Assembly: GCA_000310025.1 (NCBI GenBank)
Contig: FN648512.1
Span: 1 to 64,000, forward strand
Reading direction: 5' to 3'
Length of the DNA: 64,000 bases
Source of the DNA: Ectocarpus siliculosus
Taxonomy: Eukaryota; Sar; Phaeophyceae; Ectocarpales; Ectocarpaceae
Shown here piece after piece: positions 23,701-33,601 of the stretch (positions are counted from its first letter, which is position 1; each line of letters begins with the position of its first letter). The translations under genes and the position numbers were made by a program. The notes beneath the pieces were generated by a model. The model did no database searches. It was not told where the DNA came from and was given only the letters and a program-made list of their open reading frames with translations.

Positions 23701-26700
23701 TCCAGAACGCGTCGTTCTTAGTTTTCATCACACCGGCACTTTCTTTATCAAGTGGCAGTTGCGCCTTTTATCAACTTCAAGGAGGCAAGGCGAAAAAACG
23801 CGCCGCCGTTTTCAACATTCCACAATATTCTGCGTTCCCCCCGAATAAGCGGCGATACAACATATCTTGGCGAAAAATTGTTGCGAAGAAATCTTGCCAA
23901 CAATTTTCCCAAAGATTGTGTCCCCATAAAGACGGGTCCCAAAAGTGTTACATACTCACGAGCAGATTTTTCGTCCGCTTATACAACATCCTAAACTCGG
24001 TCGCACAAGGGTCGGAGTCTCGGCACTCCCTGCGTAAAAACAATAATAAATGGCTACCGCTGCACAGGGTGCCAAGTCTCCGATACTTGTGGTACATAGG
24101 TACACTGAGGGATTCCGGCGCTACCCTACTGCTGTAGGCATCGCAGAGACACAGGAACACACATCAGCAACGTTCTCTGCTACAGTAGTGGGCCCTATTT
24201 AGTGCCGGTATGTGTCCAGAGATTCGATCGGCACTATACCGGACTGTGGGGCTATTCAACCGGCACTTCACAGGACCCCCTACTGCACGCGTACAGGTTC
24301 TCCGAGGTTCCGAAGACAGCTGTGCCTTGGCTGAACTGGTGTGCAGATCTCAAGAAAGGACGAGGAGAGGACAGGCCATGAACATAACGAAGTACTTCAC
24401 AGATGATAGTATAGTCATCTACATCGCTCCACTACGAGTTGTACACATACACGGTAGTCTGTTTTGCAGCGCCCGTGGACCAGTACTACAATAGTCTGGA
24501 TACGCAAGCAGCGGCAACACCAAGATTGCGGAAGATTCATCCACACCTGGATTATGTATGTAAGGCGGTTTCTCATAACGTTCAGAAATGCAGTTCAAAA
24601 ATGTGCACTTCCAGATTCGGACCAAAAACTGTTTCTTACAAGCTGGTCTGACCAAGAAGCTAACTTTCGTTCTTTCATGTCCCACTCTGCTGTTTCAACG
24701 AATTTAGACTTCAAATTTGGCGGGTGCTCGTATAAGACCATAGGGGATGCGCAGGTGCCGGAATTTTTCGGATCTGAGTTGATTTTAGATATATAACTAT
24801 CAATTGGCGGCATAGTTGGGATACTTCCTGTACTGAAATCAGCATAAAAAAAAGTTTCTCAGATCAAGCTGAAAAATGCTGTGCATGTACCTGGGAACAT
24901 CGCGAGAGCAAAGATGGTAGTTTCAAGGCTCACGGCATCTTCCATCAGAAGTTATGGCCTATTAAAGAATCCGATACAACACACGAGATACCTGAGGCAA
25001 CGTAAGGATCTCGCGATTCCCACGCTGTTTTTTCGAATTAGAAGCTGAAATTTCGACACGGCATCCCCATGAGTACAACAAACAAATAAGCCACTGCGCC
25101 ATTTGACTTTTTCTTTTTTTCTGCGACTTTTTGGCATGGCAAATATTCCCATGAATACTAATATCAGCCGAACTTACGACATAAAAAAAAAAATCCAAAT
25201 AGCGCAGTGGCCCTTGTGTTATAGTACTCATGCAGATGCCGTGTCCAAATTTCAGGTTCTAACTTGAAAAAACCGCGTGGGAAATCCGCTCCAACCTTCA
25301 AATTTGCGTCTTGGTCAGACCAGTTTGTATAACATCAGAAATGACACTTTCCGCCTGAACATTTTCGATTTCACGTTTCCAACCGGTCATGCGTTTAGAA
25401 ATGATGACAATTTTCGATCGGATGGCGCGTTTGTTTTTTTCGTTTGGAAATGCACACCACACGGACAAAACCATCGATTGCGCAGCAAGTACTGGTCGCA
25501 GCGAGCTCATCAAGGGCTCCGAGCAACCCTCGGAGCACTGTGTTGCCATCCCAGCCGTATATATGTGGTTGCCGTGTGGCCAGTTGCGCTCAAAGCAAAA
25601 TGTTGGCCAGCTGACACACACACCGCTTGCTCAGACCCTCAAAGAGACGCAGCATCATCCCAACACACACACACATCGATGGACGATATGTTCATTTTCT
25701 CGCTCGCTAGATCACCCCTGCTGCTGAAACTTGAGAGGATGTGAGCTCCATCAACTGCTCTCTGTCGGAGGGGCTGTGTCATTGCTGTTGGTTCGGTCAA
25801 TGGAGAGGGATAGCTACGGCGCCACCGGTGACACGGCGAGAAACCTGTACAGCAGCAGTGAGCGGCATGATGATGATGATGTCATTTTTCGTACAACACA
25901 GCAGTCAGTCGATCCTCGCCAACTTCTTTGCTCAGCCTCCCAGCGCGTCATGGTCTCTGAAAACCACATCACAAGAAGCACCATACACACAGCTACGGGC
26001 GGATGGCCTTGTGGTATCTGCTGGTTCGGTTAGTGAAGCGGGGTCGCCACGAGACCAAAGCTGTGATGGAGCAAAAATCTGTCGAAAGCTGTTTGCTCGA
26101 GCGGGGGGTCTTTTTCGAACAGCAGTTGCCCCTCTCGCCAACTTCAATTCTCAACCACCCAGCGCCTCACGGTCTGTAGCAACCACTCCACATGAAGCAC
26201 CATACGCACAGCTACCGTCGGATGACTTAACTACGGTGTCGTGTCACTCAGTGCACAGAGATCCCCGAAAAACCAAACCGACCGGATGATGAGGTGGTGC
26301 GGGGGTAGCAATTGGAAAAACACAAACGGCCGCGTTCCTAACCAGCAGTGCAATAAAAAAAACGACTGCACTATGAGAAGCGTCTTGACCGACACCTTGT
26401 TCTTTTTTTCCGACTGGGAAATTGCACATTTTTGAACAGGATTTCCGAACCTTAGGCTGAGCCTTACGGCGTGATTATTTCAGAGTTTTTGTTTCGCTCG
26501 GTCGGGGGGGGGGTGGCCTGCACGGAAAAAATTATCAATATCCAAACGACCGTCGTACGGTTCCTCGAGGTACATTTTTTCTCAAGGGAAAAAAGAGGCT
26601 GATTCATGTTCTTGTCGGTCACAACAATCTTCAGTACACGGTTTTCGCTCGTGTGCGACCAACAAGACACCGAGCGCCCTGTTTATGGGTCGCCAGTAGA

Positions 26701-28272
26701 GGGCATGTGTATCATCGCACGCCAGTGGCTGCAGTATGTGGATGTCGTCGGCCAAAGGCCTCTCTCTGATGGCATGCGTTGTACACTGATCACACTCGAC
26801 TCGGAGCAAGCGGCAGAAATGCAACGTCCGAAAAAGGCAACACCGAACCACACCTCGATTCACATTTGCAGGCCGTGTGCAATCAAAACTGGACAATACG
26901 CTCTGTTTCTGGGACGCGAGCAGAGGTTATGTGTATGACCACACGCCACTGGCTGCTGTTTGTGGATGTCGTCGGCCAAAGGCCTCTCTCTGGCATGCGT
27001 TTTTGACTGGTCGCGGGTGACACACGGAGCAAACACGCGGCGGAACAAGAAAAAAGACCAGAACGTCAACACCGCAACACACTTTGGTTCACGTTTGCAG
27101 GCCGTGTGCAATCAAAACTGGACAACACGCTCTGTTTCTGGTACGCGAGCAGAGGGTATGAGTATGAACACACGCCATTGGCTGCAGTTTGTGGATGTCG
27201 ACGGCTTTAGGCCTCTCTCTGGCATGCGTTTTGAACTGGTCACACATGCAGCAGGCGCAAAAACGGCTCTTTTCGGCCGAATGCCAAAAGAACGTCAGCA
27301 GAGCAATGTGGCAGGGTTGACGTTTTCGGCTCGTGTGCGGCCAACACGACGCAGAACGCCCTGAATTTTAGGTACCTGCAGAGGGGTTGTGCATGACCTC
27401 ATGATACTGGCCTCTGTTTGGCCAGCAGACGGTGTAGTTCCTCGTTCTGGCACGATCGAGGTGTGACCAGGGGGTACCCCCCCCCATTTCTAACAGCGAT
27501 ATTCCAACAGGATCGCTGTTGGAAAATGGGCCAACTCTCGAACAGGCCGGCCGGAATCGCTGTTGGAAACTGCGCTGTTGGATTTTGGGCTGTTGGAATT
27601 TGCCATTTTCCTACCCGTAAGACGCCCAAATTAGTTGTTTGGCTCAGAAAAGGACCCCCCCCCCCAAATCCAATCCGGAAATAATCACGCCGTAAGACTC
27701 AGCCTATAGACTCAGCCATTTAAGAAACCGCCTGATTTTCAAAAGCTCGATTACTCCACGAGGAAGAGGATGCCGGGGTCACAAAATACTCTTTCGGGAA
27801 AGCTCTCGACAGGACAGTTCCAACGCCGCCAATTTCGGCACCGTCACTGATTTTCCTGCCGAGTACGACGAAGGTGTCTGTTATTACAGTACCTCATGCA
27901 ACAACTACAACTTGCCATGTGCAACCTTCGGTACAGCAGTGCTCTCCCAAACAACGCGCGCGTGTGGTACAGCACCACTCCCAAAGCTCCCAAACCAATA
28001 AACACACCGCAAAATCTTGTGCGATGCATGCATTGCATTGGCATCGTGAAACGGCATACATATGTACCTCGGTTGATGATTGGAGGTAACCGTCGCACAG
28101 GAGGCGTTGTTGCCTCTGCTGTGCCGGGCACGGGCGCACCGGCTGCACCGACGAGGACTTCCAAGAAGCGATCCTCGAAGTACCCTAATGAAGCCGCGCT
28201 AAGCTTCCCAGCTGCAGCATCGCTCGCTGTGGCCTGCACACTCTCGTCGCTTCCCACCTGCACCCTTCTCAT
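14716..28272 (-). CDS. Leucine carboxyl methyltransferase (LCMT1/PPM1), ends incomplete
   Basis: SAM-dependent methyltransferase of the LCMT1/PPM1 family, which methylates the C-terminal leucine carboxylate of the PP2A catalytic subunit. Exons seen in order: 28272-28060 (QATASDAAAGKLSAASLGY and IINRGTY, the conserved N-terminal blocks), one ending at 18899 (SSIEEHLARKPQ), 18399-18240 (SAM loop ISLGAGKDSLFFR and YFEVDFPAV), 16707-16553 (ADLRD, FLAECVLVYM), 16273-16178 (YEMTSPHDAFGKMM), 15496-15377 (KKSGWDSANAIDMLQVF) and 14796-14716 (IEILDEIEEWELIM). From 18399 to 14716 the phases join without error. Unresolved: the acceptor of the 18899 exon (about 18957, or one near 18990 if the first exon stops at 28068), the last exon, and the true start. 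ATG 28272 was chosen because family similarity begins just after it. The first intron is about 9 kb, far above its neighbours. Disruption of the gene by that insert-rich intron cannot be excluded. Confidence 0.9.
19990..20430. repeat. Tandem repeat of about 200 bp
   Basis: Two good copies and part of a third. ACGATACCCC followed by a CCAGCCTGG or CCAAACCTTGG block recurs near 20007 and 20209, with a third, partial block near 20410. Each unit includes a GTGGC, GCTGTTGCT or GCTATTGCT, and TCTTCCTTCG series. It lies inside the large first intron of the LCMT gene. Confidence 0.65.
20916..20951. repeat. Interstitial telomere-like repeat (CCCTAA)5
   Basis: Five perfect CCCTAA units at 20922-20951, preceded by one CCCTGA variant. 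The read continues for more than 40 kb on either side, so this is not a chromosome end. It lies within the large LCMT intron. Confidence 0.9.
22737..23927. repeat. Possible TIR element (24-bp inverted ends)
   Basis: A 24-base block at 22737-22760 (core GGGGACACAATCTT) reappears inverted at 23904-23927 with one mismatch. The 1.1 kb between holds several degenerate copies of an AAATCTTG-like word but no transposase that I recognise. This may be a non-autonomous DNA element. The boundaries and target duplication are not defined. Confidence 0.4.
24643..25323. repeat. 15-bp inverted repeat pair
   Basis: CTGGTCTGACCAAGA at 24643-24657 is matched exactly in inverse orientation at 25309-25323. No coding frame lies between. 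It could mark another small non-autonomous element in the LCMT intron. Confidence 0.35.
25790..26245. repeat. Tandem duplication of about 225 bp
   Basis: Two neighbouring copies begin near TTGGTTCGGT (25787) and CTGGTTCGGT (26022). Both contain a block reading CTCGCCAACTTC, then CAGCCTCCCAGCGC or CAACCACCCAGCGC, then GAAGCACCATAC. The frame through them stays open in both copies, giving a duplicated peptide, but it looks like a by-product of the duplication. Confidence 0.6.
26455..27704. mobile_element. Non-autonomous TIR element (TA target) with internal tandem repeats
   Basis: Inverted ends of about 27 bp match with one mismatch: GGCTGAGCCTTACGGCGTGA onward at 26455, and its complement ending CTCAGCC at 27704. 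A TA dinucleotide abuts each end (26453-26454 and 27705-27706), as expected of a Tc1/mariner-type target duplication. Most of the 1.25-kb interior is a tandem repeat. No transposase is visible, so mobilisation would have needed one from elsewhere. Family assignment rests only on the TA and is tentative. Confidence 0.75.
26651..27420. repeat. Tandem repeat, about 3.4 units of 224-229 bp
   Basis: Units start with GTGTGC at 26651, 26875, 27104 and 27333, spacings of 224, 229 and 229. Shared blocks are GCGAGCAGAGG, CACGCCA(C/T)TGGCTGC, TGTGGATGTCG and GGCCTCTCTCTG...GGCATGCGTT. The last unit decays after about 90 bp. The repeat fills the TIR element above. Confidence 0.85.
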
Positions 28273-29771
28273 CGCCAACGCCGAGAGAGCCCAGCTGGCT
28301 GTACCAAGGCAGGCAGACCTGGAGCAAATCAAAATGGGATGTGTTGTTGCTGCAATCTGCTGCCGTTGCAGAGTAGCGGCCCCGCGGAATATATTTTTGA
28401 CGGGGGGTTCCAGGAGGTTCGCGAGGCCTTCCTGCGCTCGCGCCATCGCGCCATATCCCGCGCCCAAGCAGACAGACAGCCACGAGATCAGAGAGGGAAG
28501 AGGAGAGAGAAGGCAGGGGAGGACACACGGGCAGGTCAGAGTCGCTGCTCTTGGTTCTTGTTCGTATCAAAAGGTGCAGTGAGATCAAATGTCGACTTCC
28601 TTGGTAGCCTTCGATGCCTCCGGAAGCCTGGGTGGTATTCAATCGCGCGCATTTTGCACACGTACATATCCACAACCGGGTTGATGGATCAATTCCATGG
28701 ATGCGGCTGAGCAGGCAGAAGTTGCAGACGAGTCTACTGCTCGCTGCAGCTTGGATATACGTTGCCAGTCTGTTTTGTTGACGTTGCCGTAGTATCTGGC
28801 AACCTGCAACGGGAAACATGTTCGTTTCTGGCTGCGCAACAGGCTGTTGTACAGCGCTCCTGTTTGGTACAAACGCGGCGCCCCTGGGTACGCATGGTAC
28901 GCATGTTGCAGCGGTGCAGCGTTGTAAGCAAAGTGGGTTGCGGGTATTATAGCTCTGCGTTTTGAACCTGGAAGGGCAGCATTACCCAGAACGATAAAAA
29001 AGCTTACGTTGTGAGGGCGCAATCCTGCACGAGGGATATTTTGGGTATCGTGATAGAATACCCGGTTCGCGCAGCGGTTGTTGCATACGGTCGGGGTGTC
29101 TAACTTATGTTCAAGCCTTGCATGACCTCCATGAGTTGCGCTTCTCGTAATGCACTTGTGTTGCTGCACGGCAGCATGAAAACTATCTGGTGCATGTGTA
29201 GAGCAGAGGAAGAGGCACATACAAGACTAGCCTCATAGACAGCAAGTGTTTTCGTTTGTTGAGTTGGTCATCTTGCCTTCCAATGTGGACGTTTCTTGTG
29301 GTGCTGTGGTGCTTACGTAGTACCAACAGCAAGGAGGGTGTAACATAAGTACAGCAATAGTTGAGTGACGAGTACAGCAGTAGCTGGCGTGGTCCCCGGT
29401 ACAGCATAGCTGGTTCTTGTGTCTACCGCTTTTGGTGCTGGAGGGTGGACCAAAAAGGCTCCCAACTCACCCCAAAAATGTTACACTCTCCCACGACACC
29501 ATTGTATTGTAATACAGTAGTAGTCTCAAGGTTGCCGTGAATGCAAATCCGCGGCAGCTGTTGTGTCTCCCACGCTTGTTTACATTTACCTAGCTCGTGT
29601 TTGTCCTTATGCACTACCGCATGATTGGCGAAACCGTTCGAGCTGTTCATCTCGACAGTGCCACGGATGTGGTGACACACGCTATTTCAGCACCTCGCCT
29701 TTGGCTTCCTGCGCTTACAATAATAGTCATCCGACCACGGCGTGATAACGATAAGAGCCGCCAACAGGCCC
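28273..29771. promoter_or_regulatory. Intergenic region between divergent LCMT and LPD genes
   Basis: About 1.5 kb separates the first known LCMT exon (minus) from the LPD start (plus), so both promoters should lie here. A 193-codon minus-strand frame (28639-29220) shows no recognisable domain and may be a chance frame or LCMT leader sequence. No clear TATA box was found. Confidence 0.45.
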
Positions 29772-32700
29772 ATGCTTACAATCTCCGTGCGTTTCTTCGT
29801 TACTACTGTGACTCAGATGTCATCACCTCTTGCAACTGCGGGGCTGTTTGCCTTGGCGGTCTCGACGGCAACCGCCTTCGTGGCTACCCCTGCTGGGGCC
29901 GGAGCTGTCAGGGCTCGGAACGGTTTTTCTACCACTAGCCGCGATGTGACTAGCCCTGCAGCGATTTCGAAAAGAGGTAGGCTGAGAAAGAGAATGGGTC
30001 TTACGTGTGCGCCCTTCAACGCGATGGCGAATCGCGTTAGTGATGCGCCTGTGGTAGAGTTTGCGGCAGTCTCCGTCCGTTTGGGGTCGTGATCGGTACT
30101 CTGCCATTTTTGTTTCCATCAGCAACAACGCCGGGGAAGCGACGCGACGACTTCGGCCGGGCGCCGGTCTTGGACCTGAAGCTACTGCTGTACCCCGAAG
30201 CGTTTTGCCGAAAATGCAGTCGCAACTTGACTCGCGTTTCTCCTTTTTCACGGCTTGGCAGGGGTGGCCACCCGGCGAGCGATGTCCATGGGTGATGACT
30301 ACGACTACGACCTCATCATTGTGGGCTGTGGGGTGGGCGGGCACGGCGCTGCTCTGCACGCGCGCTCTTGCGGTATGTATGTGCAGAAAGTGGGGTCGTT
30401 AGAAAGCACAGCGCAGCTGTGGTGAGGGTCTTAGCTTTTGACGACAAACCGGTGACGCCCTCTGTAAAGAATGGGCAAGTGTAATTTGTGCTGTTGCATG
30501 TTTCGAATGATGATTCAGAGGCCACTGCCGTGTTGACTTGCATCGGAGAGTCTGAAGCACTTTTCGGAGATCTCGATGTCAACGCCGAAATGACGCCAAC
30601 GGGCCTGTATATTATTCAAGTATGATAGGATCTGCTGGTGGCAAAGTAGGTCTCCGCTTTACCATGACCAGGCAGCTTTCTAATGTTTTCTGTTGATACC
30701 GTGTGTGAACCCTAATCCCGAAACACATTGCTAACGCTTTACCGTGCATGCACGGCGCATTGGATTCATATCGCTTCTACTATACGCTATGCAGGGCTGA
30801 AGACGGCCGTCTTTTCTGGCAAAGATGTTGGCGGGACTTGCGTGAACCGTGGCTGCGTTCCGTCTAAGGCGTTGCTAGCTGCTGCGGGGCGGGTTAGGGA
30901 GATGCAGGACGACCACCACCTCGACGGAATGGGCATCAAGGTGAGGATAAAGGAGATATTGGGAGATTCGGTATCTTGATAGCGCACCGACTTTGCCTTC
31001 TGTCAGACGGCGAGCTGCATTCTACGTACAGTATATTCTATACCCAGAGTGTTGAAGTGTCAGTGTTGTAGCACACCCCCACTTGAGGGGCATGGCTTCT
31101 TGACGACCTTGTAGCAACCGTTTTCAAACCGTTAGACCAGTCAACGGGTACGGGTCTAATGGCATCATACCGTTGCTGAGAGCCTAGCCACGGCAGTCGA
31201 GAACTTAAGAATGAAAAAAGTAGGATGAGCTCGTTACGCAGGCCAGGAGGAATGTGAGTTGTGGCATCCTGCTCACGATTTACTCGTTTGGCTCGTCAAA
31301 GCGCGAGTACTTGATGATTTGGGGCCGTCACGAGTGCTGCAGTAGCATGTACGACGGGGCATTCTGCGGTAGGATTGTAACAGCGAGAGGTTTCCCAGTT
31401 TTCTGTACTACGATCCGCGCATGCCCCTGTGCCCCTGCTCTTGTACCCCCTTGCTATCTTCGTGTTTGGCGGGAAAAGTTGGACTTGGAGTTTGGAGCTG
31501 ACGCATCACCGCCGTAAGGTGAACCGCACCTTCGGCAAGACGCTGCAACATCAGCTTAGACCAACCTGTTTGTTCATGTCCAAGTGATCATTTGACTCTG
31601 TTACGGTGTCCGCGCTTGGTTTGCAGTTCACAGTTCACAGTTCACAGTGTGTTTTGACCAACCCATGGTGTACACGTTCTCTCCACAATAGAAACAACGA
31701 TAACGATAACGACAACGGTAACGCTACATCAGCAGCGACGACGGAAACAACAGCTACCACATCAAAACAACACAACTCTACCTACATGAGCAACAGATCA
31801 AACAACACATCTGTGCGGCAACAGATCACAACAACAACGCTTGTGTATGTTGTATGTTGCAGGTGTCTGGTGTGGAGTATGACCGCGCCGGGGTGGCCGC
31901 TCACGCCAAGAACCTGGCCAGCAAGGTGAAGGGGGGCCTGGAGGGCTCCTTGAAGACGCTGGGTGTTGAGGTCATCGATGCAACGGGAGAGCTAGCCGGA
32001 GCCAACACCATTAAGGCCGTGGAGACTGGCAAGACGTTCACCGCGAAGGACATCATCCTGGCCCCAGGCTCTCTCCCGTTCGTGCCGCCTGGCGTACAGG
32101 TGTGGAGCCCGGACGTTGTTTTGATGGTGCTGCCACTGCTGCCACTGTACATGTGCTGTAGAACATGCACCGTGACTTGTTGCTCGGGAGACATGCATCG
32201 TGTGCTGCTGCGGGCAGGACAGGAGCGCGCCCCACTGCGCTGTGTGTAGAGTCGGGTTAGAGTTTGGCTAGAGATAGGTTATACTACCGCTGCCATCGGC
32301 AAAGACGAGGTCGCTCTGCTGCCTTGCCTGTAGCCTGGACCGTGATTAACGTACACTGTGATGCAGTACAGCCCTAGTTCCTCCGGCAAGATACGTCAAG
32401 ACCTTTCCGAACAAGAGTTTGGGCCAGGGCGTACATGTACAATGTACACCAAGTACGTGGATATTATTTTAGGGTACAGGTATGGTTGTTGCTCTGAATA
32501 GAAGAGGAAATTCCGTACCCCCGCCTGGGTTCGTGCTGTGGCTGAAGGCTGCTGGTGTGTCGTGCTTTTGACGACGGCGACGGTGTTGTGCAGTGTGTGA
32601 CGTGGTCTTACACCTCTTGGTCCTGGCTCGTACGAATGCGGCTCGTGTGATTCCTAGAAGACTCGTCGTCAGTGATCAATTTAATCGTTGTCTGCTGTAT

Positions 32701-33565
32701 CCAGAGGCGACTCTTGCAACACGTCTTGAATTCTTCTCCCAGCACCTGATCACGCAACCGTTGTGATTTGTACCTTACCGTTCATTAATCCACGGTACAG
32801 GCGGACGGGAAGACGGTTTTCACATCGGATGAGGCGTTGGACCTGGCCTTCGTGCCGGAGTACGCCGCCATCGTGGGGTCCGGATACATCGGGCTCGAGT
32901 TCTCTGACGTGTACACGGCACTCGGGGCAGAGGTCACCTTCATCGAGGTGCAGAAATGGATGAGGTCTTGGTCATGAGATCCAGCGGGGGGGAGGGGGGG
33001 ACAAGCAACGAGAAGGAGGGGGGCGCGTGTCTGGCCGGCACACATGACATGTAAAAGATGCAAAATACCTGTCCATGCAATCCGATGTTGAAGAACAAGT
33101 GCCGTTTGAAGCAAGCAATCTTGGGTATGCTGTGCAATATGTTGACTCTGCTCTGATTTCGTGCAGGTAGCTGATGTCGAATGCCTCCCGTCCTGCCCCT
33201 AATCAAGCCTCGAACGTAGTCATCCCTGTGCTATGCGTCTGGTAGACGACCGACCACTTCTGCCTCCAACATGATTTTGTTGGCCTGTATCGATCCCCAA
33301 GTCATCAACAGCGCTCGAACCCTGACCAATTTGTTTTCGGCTTGCTGCAGGCGCTGCCTACGCTAATGCCGACTTTCGACCGTGAAATCGCGCGATTGGC
33401 GGAGCGGCTGCTGATCAAGAGCAGGCCGATCGACTACCGCTTGGGGGTGTTTGCGTCCGAAGTTATCCCGGGCGTGCCGGGCGAGAAGCCGGTGACCATC
33501 AAGATGATCGACGCCGAGACCAAGGAGCATGTTGAGACCATTGAGGTGAGGGGTATGCCGTTGCC

Positions 33566-33601
<36 letters not shown>

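Noticed and set aside
28639-29220. 193-codon minus-strand frame as a gene
   Set aside because: No domain, no splice support and it overlaps another long frame (28199-28819).
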